Positions 1-5,431 of a stretch of DNA of 8,835 nt are shown here, piece after piece. The DNA lies in the NCBI GenBank assembly GCA_035495315.1, contig DATJGF010000098.1, positions 1-8,835 of the forward strand. Reading direction: 5' to 3'. This DNA comes from DATJGF01 sp035495315. Its GTDB lineage: Bacteria > Verrucomicrobiota > Verrucomicrobiia > Limisphaerales > UBA8199. Made by a program: the position numbers and the translations under genes. Below the pieces are notes generated by a model. It ran no database searches. It was not told where the DNA came from and saw nothing but the letters and a program-made list of their open reading frames with translations. Position 1 is the first letter of the stretch. The number at the start of each line of letters is the position of its first letter.

Positions 1-216
1 GATTGCAGTGACTGGCAGTCCGTCAATAATCGCTGGGATGGCGACGTTGCCTCCGGGGCCGATGTAATTCGTTATGGTTATCGAGCCGTTTGTGATGGTG
101 TATTGAAAGTCTTCTCCGCGCAATCTGCCACTCAGCGGCAAGGTTGCGATGGCGCAATATAAAATTAAACTTCGGGCAAGCCGGTTTGATGCGTCGAGTT
201 TTCCCTTGCCACACAT
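1..216 (-). CDS. BspA-like leucine-rich-repeat surface protein, N-terminal fragment (runs off left edge)
   Basis: The frame is open from an ATG at 216 down to base 1, giving 72 codons with no stop. The first 35 or so residues are basic and then hydrophobic (RLARSLILYCAIATLPLSG), consistent with an export signal. Residues 37-72 then read DFQYTITNGSITITNYIGPG...AIPAIIDGLPVTAI, the typical opening of LRR_5/BspA-like repeat proteins, which are extracellular and often very repetitive. The ATG lies four bases after the R' box of attC-1, as expected for a cassette gene. Only the start is present, so length, repeat number and anchoring are unknown. The repeat type supports a Verrucomicrobiota or related host. 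The family call is good; the biological role is unknown. Confidence 0.8.
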   Translation of the reverse strand, partial: MCGKGKLDASNRLARSLILYCAIATLPLSGRLRGEDFQYTITNGSITITNYIGPGGNVAIPAIIDGLPVTAI

Positions 217-220
217 GTTG

Positions 221-313
221 GCTTAACGGTTCCGGTCAACGAACCGGCGCAACTTGGCCTCGGGATGGCATCGAGCCGTTATCGCCGGGTTCGTTGCGGC
301 GGGATAGTTCGGC
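221..313 (-). other. attC-1 recombination site
   Basis: 93 bp. + strand boxes are GCTTAAC at 221-227 and GTTCGGC at 307-313. Read on the minus strand the R' box is GTTAAGC, a perfect GTTRRRY. The arms CAACGA-ACCGGCG and CGCCGGG-T-TCGTTG-C pair apart from one inner mismatch, with the T and C unpaired. Spacers between boxes and arms are nine bases on each side. It closes the zinc-finger cassette. Confidence 0.9.
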
Positions 314-317
314 ATGG

Positions 318-515
318 TCATTTGGTCTCCGATCCCTGTGAGCCACGGGTTTCTATGGTGCAAGAGTAACCTTCCTGTTGTATGGGCTCCAAAGCAACTT
401 CCGGCCATGATTCCCGGCAACAAGCCTCGCACAGATCCGTCTTTCTCTCCGACTGATCAGTCAGCTCTGTGATGTGGACAGTAGCTTCTCTCTCCTGACA
501 TTGCTGACAAATCAT
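318..515 (-). CDS. Small McsA-like zinc-finger protein
   Basis: A 65-residue protein if started at the ATG at 515; an upstream in-frame ATG at 533 would add six residues. I prefer 515 because relatives begin directly with M-x-C-x-x-C. Cysteines C3-x-x-C6 and C29-x-x-C32-C33 frame the segment REATVHITELTD, which matches the N-terminal zinc-binding module of McsA and of small proteins annotated as UvrB/UvrC-motif-containing. In McsA this module binds metal and partners the McsB arginine kinase. The second half (residues 35-65) shows no UvrB/C helical motif, so this is a stand-alone finger. Its partner is unknown and the cassette carries no other gene. The stop is five bases from attC-1. Confidence 0.75.
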   Translation of the reverse strand: MICQQCQEREATVHITELTDQSERKTDLCEACCRESWPEVALEPIQQEGYSCTIETRGSQGSETK

Positions 516-539
516 AACGGTATCAAGGCACATCCACGT

Positions 540-634
540 GCCGAACGACCAAGCGACCGGTGAGCAGCATCTGCCGGCGCTGATATTTCAAATTGACGTT
601 GTGGCCGCTCATTCGGTGCGTCGACTTGTTGGGG
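540..634 (-). other. attC-2 recombination site
   Basis: 95 bp. + strand boxes are GCCGAAC at 540-546 and GTTGGGG at 628-634. The right arm reads GCTCA-T-TCGGTG-C and pairs with GACCGG-TGAGC on the left, with four of six pairs in the outer block. Spacers are eight bases on both sides. The stop codon of the upstream membrane-protein gene (609-611) lies inside the site. Confidence 0.8.
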
Positions 635-980
635 ATGCAATGGATTCGGCTCTGTGCCTGAAGAACTCCCGGGCAGGTCTTCTGTTCAGCCAAATCAATA
701 AGAATCCTGCGAGAAGACCCCTCAGGACCAACGCCCCTCTCTGAAGAGTCGAGGCGGATGGGAATGCCAAGAGGTTGAGCAAAACGATGACCGAGCCGAT
801 CAAGACGACAATGCGTGCCCAATTCTTGCCCTTCCAATAGCGCCACAGAACTACGTATGACAGGCCAATGATCACACTTCCTACAAATACCTCAACGGGG
901 CGAGGTGGGAACCAGAAAGCAGGGAGCGGAGCACATAACCCCATTAAGATCGTTGTTTCCAACAGACCTTTGGGTTTCAC
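609..980 (-). CDS. Small 4-TM integral membrane protein
   Basis: 123 residues from the GTG at 980 (MKPKGLLETT...). A GTG at 1004 would lie inside attC-3, so the downstream start is preferred; the G-rich stretch before it could act as a weak ribosome site. Four hydrophobic segments lie at about residues 6-24, 28-47, 53-72 and 78-96, followed by a basic cytoplasmic-looking tail (RRPAREFFRHR). No catalytic motif is visible and I do not recognise a characterised family. The last seven or so residues (PTSRRTE) are encoded by attC-2, so the true C-terminus may have been changed when the cassette formed. It is the only gene of its cassette. Confidence 0.75.
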   Translation of the reverse strand: MKPKGLLETTILMGLCAPLPAFWFPPRPVEVFVGSVIIGLSYVVLWRYWKGKNWARIVVLIGSVIVLLNLLAFPSASTLQRGALVLRGLLAGFLLIWLNRRPAREFFRHRAESIASPTSRRTE

Positions 981-989
981 ATTCTTTTC

Positions 990-1082
990 CCCCAAGGACG
1001 GCACTCAGGCGCTGCGCAAGAAGGACCTGGGAAATGCATACAGGACATTGTCGCGCAGTCGCCTGCAGTAGCATGGTTGGAC
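990..1082 (-). other. attC-3 recombination site with altered R' box
   Basis: 93 bp. + strand boxes are CCCCAAG at 990-996 and GTTGGAC at 1076-1082. CAGGCG-CTGCGC pairs perfectly with GCGCAG-T-CGCCTG-C once the T and C are left out. Spacers are nine bases each. The R' box on the cassette strand is CTTGGGG, with C in place of the invariant G at the exchange point. Confidence 0.8.
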
Positions 1083-1103
1083 AAGGTTTTCATCCCGTCA
1101 TGA

Positions 1104-1122
1104 CTCGCTCAAACCGAGCGAG
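1104..1122 (-). terminator. Hairpin after the DUF1851 gene (possible weak terminator)
   Basis: A perfect 7-bp inverted repeat, CTCGCTC and GAGCGAG with loop AAACC, lies about 15 bases past the stop of the DUF1851 gene. No T run follows on either strand, so an intrinsic terminator is unlikely. An mRNA 3'-end structure is possible. It lies outside attC-3. Confidence 0.3.
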
Positions 1123-1136
1123 GTAGTTCGGCTCGT

Positions 1137-1577
1137 TCATTTCTTCAGGACCAGTTTTATCTGAGCGCCGTCAGGCACGTCTTCCATCTGATGGGCCATG
1201 TCGCCGCAATACGACAGCAACTCCAAAAGGCCAGTTTTCCGAATATTGTCCTCCGTATACTTGCCACCGAGAAGTCCTGGAATCACAAGAGAATACACCT
1301 GCCCTTCTGTCAGTGGGCCATGTGCAGCTTCCGCACGGGCGACCAGTGGCAACATTTCCCAGTCGCGGATAAAGTCCTCCCGTTTTCTTTTGTTTTCGAG
1401 GTCCGCTGCCGAAATAGCGAGCAGGTCGCACTCCCACTCTTCGGGAATGATTCGAAAGTATTGCCCTGCCTGGTTCTTCACAATGGCGTTGCCAAATTTG
1501 TTCGTGTCGACAACCTCGATTGGTTTTCCGACTTTCCAGCTCCACCCTTCGGAGATCGCTTTCAGTAGATCACTCAT
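1137..1577 (-). CDS. DUF1851 / T6SS immunity protein Tdi1-type domain protein
   Basis: 146 residues, no signal peptide or membrane segment, so cytoplasmic. The whole length matches my memory of DUF1851/Tdi1 C-terminal-domain proteins: WSW-KVG near residue 13, FGNAIVKNQAGQYFRIIPEEW at 29-48, a DW pair at 72-73, GQVYSLVIPGLLGGKY at 92-107, and a closing CGDMAHQMEDVPDG at 124-137. Tdi1 is the immunity protein of a type VI-secreted ADP-ribosyltransferase in Agrobacterium. Many relatives are orphan genes without a toxin nearby, as here. Protection against an incoming effector is therefore an inference from the family. The ATG at 1577 abuts the R' box of attC-4 directly and no Shine-Dalgarno is visible. 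Confidence 0.75.
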   Translation of the reverse strand: MSDLLKAISEGWSWKVGKPIEVVDTNKFGNAIVKNQAGQYFRIIPEEWECDLLAISAADLENKRKREDFIRDWEMLPLVARAEAAHGPLTEGQVYSLVIPGLLGGKYTEDNIRKTGLLELLSYCGDMAHQMEDVPDGAQIKLVLKK

Positions 1578-1674
1578 GCCGAACGGGTAAATGAGCCGCA
1601 GCCGCTGGAAACCGGGCCGATGGAACCTTGGAGCAGCAACGCCAAAATTGTGGAACCTCAGTCATCATTTGAAC
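1578..1674 (-). other. attC-4, degenerate half-site
   Basis: The left half is well formed: GCCGAAC at 1578-1584, an eight- to nine-base spacer, then GAGCCG and CAGCCGCTGG. The right half that should pair with it is not present; the best distal box is TTTGAAC at 1668-1674 and the arms match poorly. The stop of the next membrane-protein gene (1658-1660) falls in this half. The right boundary is approximate. Confidence 0.5.
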
Positions 1675-2140
1675 CGAATAGAGCATAAATGCCATTTGAG
1701 CAAACCAGATACCACATCAAAAACTGCTCATGCCCGGGTATCACTAAGACCTTCTCGTCTTCGGGGAAGATAACCCGGTGCGGCAGGTGTGCGATCAGGA
1801 ATCCTATCAGGAACACGATTGTAAAAATCATACAAAACACGCGGTCGGAATTCCTTTCCAATTGGAAGAGGCGTTCACAAACGAATAAGGCCAGAATAAG
1901 ACCCTGGGCTATTGCATAGATAGTCCACGCTGGCACCATCGGTCCGCCTCCTCGACCCATGCGGCTGCGCAACATACCGAAGAAGTGCTCGCCGATTGGC
2001 GCACCCGATGCAAGCCCGTATAGGATGTATCCCGCCAGGATGGTGATTGCCAGCGGCAGGTTGACAGTGCAAACGGTTCTGAGCGTTCGAATCATTAAAG
2101 TATTGTCGAACACCAAAGTAACCGACAGCGGCGCACACAT
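1658..2140 (-). CDS. 4-TM integral membrane protein, unknown family
   Basis: 160 residues from the ATG at 2140, the first ATG after attC-5. A second ATG at 2095 would give 145 residues and places a basic N-terminus (MIRTLRT) directly before the first membrane segment, so it is a real alternative. The longer frame to 2203 runs into attC-5 and is not preferred. Hydrophobic segments lie at about 27-45, 70-88, 101-118 and 139-155. A glycine- and arginine-rich loop (RSRMGRGGGP) sits between the first two and a short acidic loop (PEDEK) between the last two. No catalytic motif is recognised. The stop lies inside the degenerate attC-4. Confidence 0.65.
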   Translation of the reverse strand: MCAPLSVTLVFDNTLMIRTLRTVCTVNLPLAITILAGYILYGLASGAPIGEHFFGMLRSRMGRGGGPMVPAWTIYAIAQGLILALFVCERLFQLERNSDRVFCMIFTIVFLIGFLIAHLPHRVIFPEDEKVLVIPGHEQFLMWYLVCSNGIYALFGSNDD

Positions 2141-2155
2141 GCTATAGCATCCGTG

Positions 2156-2245
2156 GCCGAACGGTCCACACCAGCGGCCTCGCGCCACTGGCGCATTACG
2201 CAAACACCGCGCAGTCGCGGGGTCCGCCGCGTGCGGTGGTTCGAC
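2156..2245 (-). other. attC-5 recombination site
   Basis: 90 bp. + strand boxes are GCCGAAC at 2156-2162 and GTTCGAC at 2239-2245. CAGCGG-CCTCGCG pairs with CGCGGGG-T-CCGCCG-C with few mismatches, and the same two unpaired bases. Spacers are nine and eight bases. It closes the CHASE2-like cassette. Confidence 0.85.
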
Positions 2246-2258
2246 TGTGGGCTCAGCA

Positions 2259-3161
2259 TCACCTTATCCCGTTCTCTTTCTCGAAAGTGTTTGCAAGACT
2301 CGTGAGCCCACTGATGAAGAATCGATGTGCGCCCAAGGGGCCTAAGGGTGTCTGCATCGAGTGAATATTTTTCCCGTCGTAACCCAGGATTACTACGGCG
2401 CCTTGCACCTTCGCTTGCCAGGCTTTGGAGGTGTTACTCACCACCTCATGCAGTGGAATATACGAAAGCGAATTTGTGCTCGGAAAGTCAATCGAATGCA
2501 TCATTGCCAAACGGGCGGTGCCCAGCTTTACAAAGCCAGCGCTGTCAACCTCAGCTTTTTGATTGCTTGCCATCTCTAATGCAACCAACTGCAATGATTT
2601 TACCATTTTTCCCAGGTATACCTCCATAAGTGGAAATTCACTGGCAGTCGAGTCCACAAACCCTACGGCCTTTGCGCAGCGACGGAACCGCTGCAATGGA
2701 ATGAGAGCTTTGTCCCCTCTAAAAGCTGCCGGAAAATCCGCGATGGGAACCGCATTAACCTGGAACTTTGATTCAAGACGTTGCCTCTTTCCCTCGGTAT
2801 TATTTAAGGAGGCTTGTAGGGCAACCGCCGCGCCACAGATGCTCTGCTCGAATGCCTGGTCGTGCTTTTCCGTGCTTGGCAGATCGTAGAAGAACTTTAT
2901 TACAATCCCTTTGGCCTTGGCAGCGGTTAGCCTGTCGATGGCCGTTGCCACAACTGCACGATTGAATGGAAGGCTCCCATAAACAGCCTCGGTTTGCGCA
3001 TCAATCATCACGAAGGCAAACGGAGACAGGGTGCCTGAAGAAGCCGAAGCCGCAGCAAGCGAAACCAGCCCGAGATTAATCCAAATAAAAACCCTTCTCA
3101 CCCGCAATCTCCATCCGAACGACAGCCCTCCGTGTCTCATTCGTGTTTTGCCTATGCTCAT
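2259..3161 (-). CDS. Stand-alone CHASE2-like sensory-domain protein
   Basis: 300 residues from the ATG at 3161, which lies four bases past the R' box of attC-6; an ATG at 3140 is an alternative. The frame extending to 3227 enters the attC and is rejected. A basic stretch and one hydrophobic segment (RVRRVFIWINLGLVSLAAA, about 20-39) give an export signal or anchor. The rest resembles CHASE2: an opening strand with FAFVMID, then SLPFNRAVVATAIDRLTAAKAKGIVIKF near 62-89, a mid-region with FPAAFRGD, and a C-terminal TPLGPLG-HRFFISGLTSLANTF near 270-292. CHASE2 is normally the extracytoplasmic input of adenylate cyclases, kinases or other receptors. No output domain follows and no transmembrane segment is visible at the C-terminus. 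The call rests on pattern resemblance. Confidence 0.6.
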   Translation of the reverse strand: MSIGKTRMRHGGLSFGWRLRVRRVFIWINLGLVSLAAASASSGTLSPFAFVMIDAQTEAVYGSLPFNRAVVATAIDRLTAAKAKGIVIKFFYDLPSTEKHDQAFEQSICGAAVALQASLNNTEGKRQRLESKFQVNAVPIADFPAAFRGDKALIPLQRFRRCAKAVGFVDSTASEFPLMEVYLGKMVKSLQLVALEMASNQKAEVDSAGFVKLGTARLAMMHSIDFPSTNSLSYIPLHEVVSNTSKAWQAKVQGAVVILGYDGKNIHSMQTPLGPLGAHRFFISGLTSLANTFEKENGIR

Positions 3162-3165
3162 TGGG

Positions 3166-3258
3166 TCCCAATGCTCCCCATCAGCGAAACCGCGGTTTTG
3201 ATGCCGGGAATGAAACAGGCGCATCATCGCGGGTTTCGTTGCATGGGGCTTGTTGGGC
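3166..3258 (-). other. attC-6 recombination site with altered R' box
   Basis: 93 bp. + strand boxes are TCCCAAT at 3166-3172 and GTTGGGC at 3252-3258 (perfect GTTRRRY). CAGCGA pairs with TCGTTG (one mismatch), with T and C unpaired on the right arm, and CCCCAT pairs with ATGGGG outside it. Spacers are nine bases each. The R' box on the cassette strand is ATTGGGA, with A for the expected G. The stop of the next gene (3224-3226) lies inside. Confidence 0.8.
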
Positions 3259-3772
3259 GCCGAGATCCTCGGTCTGTCCAGTCTGTAAATGCAAGTGCCT
3301 GGAGCTCCTGCTTTTTCCTTAGTCCGGCGATGGCGTACAACTCATCCTGAAGAATTGTCAGCTGCGGACGGTCCTCCATATACCAAAAGTTCGCACGCCA
3401 TCCCAGGTCATCAAAGGGAAGCGGAAGCTTCACTTCGTAGGACTCTCCGGCTGCCAATCGCTTCGATCGTGGGTGGAACGGCAAGACTCCCATTAAATCC
3501 TTATCGAGGATTTTCGCGCTGGTCGGGATCAAGTTAGTTCGCCATCCCCCGGAGCGCTTTTCCATGCCAAAGGCCGGTACCAGATACGCTCCATGACTTC
3601 CCGCGTTCGAGAGCAATAGGCTTGCTTGTCGTATTCCCGACGCATCGTTGCTAATTCCAATTAGCGTGGCTGTGACCAGACATCTTGGAGATGGCTTGGG
3701 CGATCGCAGGGTCACCCAACCGAACATCAGCAGGAACACGCTCAGAATCACGCAGCCAGTTATTCGCCTCAT
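3224..3772 (-). CDS. Exported or membrane-anchored protein of unknown function
   Basis: 182 residues from the ATG at 3772. The frame is open up to 4021 but that part is the shadow of attC-7 and the methyltransferase gene. Residues 1-22 (MRRITGCVILSVFLLMFGWV) are a clear N-terminal membrane segment or uncleaved signal. The exported part has the pattern LIGISNDASGIRQASLLLSNAGSHG, a basic middle, then LAAGESYEVKLPLPFDDLGWRANFWY. I associate this strand-rich layout with small verrucomicrobial exported proteins, but no function is known to me. The C-terminal ten residues (PTSPMQRNPR) are encoded by attC-6. A perfect TATAAT lies six bases before the ATG, so the cassette may be transcribed from its own promoter. 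Confidence 0.75.
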   Translation of the reverse strand: MRRITGCVILSVFLLMFGWVTLRSPKPSPRCLVTATLIGISNDASGIRQASLLLSNAGSHGAYLVPAFGMEKRSGGWRTNLIPTSAKILDKDLMGVLPFHPRSKRLAAGESYEVKLPLPFDDLGWRANFWYMEDRPQLTILQDELYAIAGLRKKQELQALAFTDWTDRGSRRPTSPMQRNPR

Positions 3773-3778
3773 GGTACT

Positions 3779-3784
3779 ATTATA
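3779..3784 (-). promoter_or_regulatory. Candidate -10 box of the exported-protein cassette
   Basis: The minus strand reads TATAAT, a perfect sigma-70 -10 hexamer, with six bases (AGTACC) before the ATG at 3772. Transcription would begin at or next to the A of the start codon, giving a leaderless mRNA. No good -35 hexamer is seen at 16-18 bases. Confidence 0.45.
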
Positions 3785-3819
3785 TTCTCGCCACGCCTGA
3801 AAGCGGACCGTACCAGCCC

Positions 3820-3915
3820 GCCGAACGATCAGCTCACCGATGGCGGCTCTTCCAGAGCTCCCGAATTGCCCAACGGTGCTGCGAGGCCGCCATTCGGTGC
3901 AGTGCCGGGTTCGGC
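3820..3915 (-). other. attC-7 recombination site
   Basis: 96 bp. + strand boxes are GCCGAAC at 3820-3826 and GTTCGGC at 3909-3915. CACCGA-TGGCGGC pairs perfectly with GCCGCCA-T-TCGGTG-C once T and C are left out. Spacers are eight bases each. The methyltransferase reading frame passes through nearly the whole site. Confidence 0.9.
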
Positions 3916-4500
3916 GCAATATGATGTTCCAGAGCGGGCCGGACGCGTTGCGCGAAAGCGGAACCGTTGGCAGCCTCGCTCGACGGCGACCTCCGCGAAG
4001 CCCGCCGCTTCCAGCCTCCACGCGAAGGTGTCGGGGTTAACCGGCGTGTAAGTGTCGCCCAGGTGGATCAGCCGGAAGAGGAAGGAACCGACCCCATCGA
4101 AGCCAGCGAAGACAGCACCGGGACGCAGTACTCGCCGCGCCTCGGCCAGTAGCCGGTCCTGCAACGCCGTTGTCGGCATATGGTGGAGCATGGTGAGCGA
4201 CACCACGCCAGAGAATGAACTGTCCGGGAACGGCATCGCCGCGCCGTCGCCGTGAACGACGCAAACGCCTAGGTTGTTCAGGCGCTTCTGCAGCGCGGCC
4301 GCCGCCGTGGCGTCCACTTCCAGGGCCGTCAGCCGCTTCGTCCGGCCCCGCAACAGGTCGGTCGTGGCGCCTGGCCCGGGGCCGATCTCCAGCACGTCGT
4401 CGCCCAGTTCCACTCCCTTCAACGCCCAGGGGAGCAATTCCCTCTTCAGCCGGCGCCGCCACCGCCCGGACCGACACACCTGCTGATGGAACCAGTTCAT
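3829..4500 (-). CDS. Class I SAM-dependent methyltransferase
   Basis: 223 residues from the ATG at 4500, preceded by AAGGAG three bases upstream, the best ribosome site in the window; the frame continuing to 4533 runs into attC-8. No signal or membrane segment, so cytoplasmic. Motif I is VLEIGPGPG (36-44). An acidic LEVD follows at about 60-63, GDGAAMPFPDSSF at 84-96 marks the nucleotide-binding edge, and LTMLHHMP and RVLRPGA follow in the usual order for Methyltransf_11-type enzymes. The substrate cannot be read from sequence. The family-like part ends near RFRATRPA. Residues 196-223 begin exactly at the R'' box of attC-7 and are attC-encoded. The gene looks visibly richer in G+C than its neighbours, which fits an independent origin. 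Confidence 0.85.
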   Translation of the reverse strand: MNWFHQQVCRSGRWRRRLKRELLPWALKGVELGDDVLEIGPGPGATTDLLRGRTKRLTALEVDATAAAALQKRLNNLGVCVVHGDGAAMPFPDSSFSGVVSLTMLHHMPTTALQDRLLAEARRVLRPGAVFAGFDGVGSFLFRLIHLGDTYTPVNPDTFAWRLEAAGFAEVAVERGCQRFRFRATRPARSGTSYCAEPGTAPNGGLAAPLGNSGALEEPPSVS

Positions 4501-4503
4501 GTT

Positions 4504-4509
4504 CTCCTT
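4504..4509 (-). promoter_or_regulatory. Shine-Dalgarno AAGGAG of the methyltransferase gene
   Basis: AAGGAG on the minus strand, three bases before the ATG at 4500. It decides that start over the in-frame upstream codons and is exceptional here, since most other cassette genes lack such a site. Confidence 0.6.
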
Positions 4510-4527
4510 CGCCCAATGGCCTCCGCC

Positions 4528-4623
4528 GCCCAACGGTGAGGTGAGCGATTGCGGCGGACTACCACATCCGGAATTGCCAAATACGCGCTGCCCGCCGCAA
4601 TTCGCTCCGCCGAAAGGTTCTGC
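4528..4623 (-). other. attC-8 recombination site
   Basis: 96 bp. + strand boxes are GCCCAAC at 4528-4534 and GTTCTGC at 4617-4623; R' on the cassette strand is GTTGGGC, a perfect match. GAGCGA-TTGCGGCGG pairs perfectly with CCGCCGCAA-T-TCGCTC-C. Spacers are eight bases each. It lies two bases from the hicB stop. Confidence 0.9.
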
Positions 4624-4625
4624 AC

Positions 4626-4832
4626 TCAGACCTCCACGTAATGCGTCACCGCAGACGGCTCAGGCACGGAAATTCCATCCTCACGCAAACCCTCCAAGTG
4701 AAACTCCACAGCTTCCTGGATCAACCGTTCGGTGTCTTTGAGTGTCTCTCCCACTGCCACACACCCCGGAAGATCCGGGACATAAGCTCCGTAACCGCTT
4801 TCGCTCTTTTCGATTACCACCGCGTATCTCAT
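4626..4832 (-). CDS. hicB: HicB family antitoxin (first HicAB module)
   Basis: 68 residues: MRYAVVIEKSESGYGAYVPDLPGCVAVGET at the N-terminus is the hallmark of the HicB partial RNase-H-like fold, followed by a helix rich in E and L (TLKDTERLIQEAVEFHLEGL) and a short VPEP tail. It is the short form and shows no ribbon-helix-helix or other DNA-binding domain. HicB proteins bind and block the HicA mRNA interferase. The gene starts four bases after the hicA stop, so the two are co-transcribed in the order hicA-hicB. Both genes lie in one cassette, between attC-8 and attC-9. Confidence 0.92.
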   Translation of the reverse strand: MRYAVVIEKSESGYGAYVPDLPGCVAVGETLKDTERLIQEAVEFHLEGLREDGISVPEPSAVTHYVEV

Positions 4833-4836
4833 ATGC

Positions 4837-5025
4837 TCATTTCCACCCAGCCTGTTTAAATATACTGTTCAATGTGCCTTTGGGAATGTCCAAATGTGGG
4901 TGGCCCGACACAGTGACCCGAAGGTCGGGGAAAGAGGGGTTGAAAAACTGTCGGTGGCTGCCTTTCTGCCGTCGGAGTACCCAGCCCTCTTGATGGAGCC
5001 TCTGGAGAACCTCACGAACTTTCAC
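4837..5025 (-). CDS. hicA: HicA family mRNA interferase toxin (intact)
   Basis: 62 residues from the GTG at 5025 (MKVREVLQRLHQEGWVLRRQ); the frame extends to 5124, but that part is the shadow of attC-9. HicA toxins are small dsRNA-binding-fold ribonucleases that cleave mRNA until neutralised by HicB. The catalytic histidine should be H24 in KGSHRQF, the family's most conserved motif. The strand VTVSGH, then D-I-P-KGTLNSIFKQAG at the C-terminus, completes the family pattern. Length is normal for HicA. A complete toxin with a complete antitoxin suggests a working addiction module, which in cassette arrays is thought to penalise loss of the region. No convincing promoter is seen in the 36 bases upstream. 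Confidence 0.92.
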   Translation of the reverse strand: MKVREVLQRLHQEGWVLRRQKGSHRQFFNPSFPDLRVTVSGHPHLDIPKGTLNSIFKQAGWK

Positions 5026-5061
5026 TCCACGACCGTGCCCGGAGCAGCCCGTGCGGTCAAT

Positions 5062-5154
5062 GCAGAACGCACGGCCTGAGTGGCGCGGGGCCGAGGCCAT
5101 TGAGATGCAAACAGGACGCGCCATCCCGCGTCCACTCCAGGCCGCGGGTTAGAT
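5062..5154 (-). other. attC-9 recombination site
   Basis: 93 bp. + strand boxes are GCAGAAC at 5062-5068 and GTTAGAT at 5148-5154, a perfect GTTRRRY. GAGTGG-CGCGG pairs perfectly with CCGCG-T-CCACTC-C without the T and C, and the outer GGCCT pairs with AGGCC. Spacers are nine bases each. Confidence 0.9.
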
Positions 5155-5223
5155 GTCCAGGTCGTCCTCATTTGGTCTCTTGAAGCACAGCCGCAGTATT
5201 CGTACTGGCTTCGTTCGGCGCCT

Positions 5224-5431
5224 TCACAAATCACTCTCCACCAGTTCCGCAATTTTCATTAAAGCACGCAGCAGTCCGATCTTCAGCGGCCGATTTCCGT
5301 GAATCGGAATGACTATTCTCTCACGCCGGCCGGGCTTCACGAATATATGGTGACTACCAGCGATTCGCGCCAAGCTCCAACCCTTTCCCTTCAACCGCTC
5401 TGGCCAACTCCTTCCCCAAGACCTGTTTCAC
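5224..5431 (-). pseudogene. hicA: HicA family toxin, frameshifted (second HicAB module)
   Basis: The GTG at 5431 overlaps the hicB stop (GTGA), the usual coupled arrangement. The first frame reads MKQVLGKELARAVEGKG and then leaves the family pattern, ending at a TAG at 5354-5356 after 25 codons. The next frame continues the expected protein: WSLARIAGSHHIFVKPG, ERIVIPIHGNRPLKIGLLRALMKIAELVESDL, stop at 5224. The region is 208 bases, one more than a multiple of three, and the break is at the run of three C (+ strand) at 5381-5383. The extra base puts the catalytic GSHH histidine out of frame. Either the toxin is dead or a sequence error is present. A classic -1 slippery site is not evident. Confidence 0.85.

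Noticed and set aside
1127..1133. GTTCGGC here and again at 5213-5219, each close to a gene stop, as further attC ends
   Set aside because: In both places a complete 93-bp attC with paired arms lies just beyond, and no arms pair from these copies. They could be remnants of older sites but the evidence is thin.
2138..2149. TGCTATAGCAT before the 4-TM gene as an extended -10 promoter
   Set aside because: It abuts the start codon, so transcription would begin inside the gene unless the later ATG at 2095 is used; there is no -35 support.
3868..3874. GCCCAAC inside attC-7 as an additional R box
   Set aside because: It sits in the loop between two perfectly paired arms; no matching arm or partner box starts there. 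It looks like a chance repeat.
144..4741. Many + strand open frames, for example 1198-1590, 2327-2629, 2563-2889 and 4215-4544
   Set aside because: They lie opposite minus-strand genes with recognisable domains or clear membrane segments, have no family resemblance of their own, and cross attC sites.
5026..5061. Promoter for the intact hicA-hicB cassette (TTGACC on the minus strand)
   Set aside because: A -35-like hexamer is present but the base composition 16-18 bases downstream is G+C rich with no acceptable -10 box.
5022..5252. Minus-strand open frame overlapping attC-9
   Set aside because: Its translation has no family pattern and it spans the attC and the ends of two neighbouring genes in the wrong frame.
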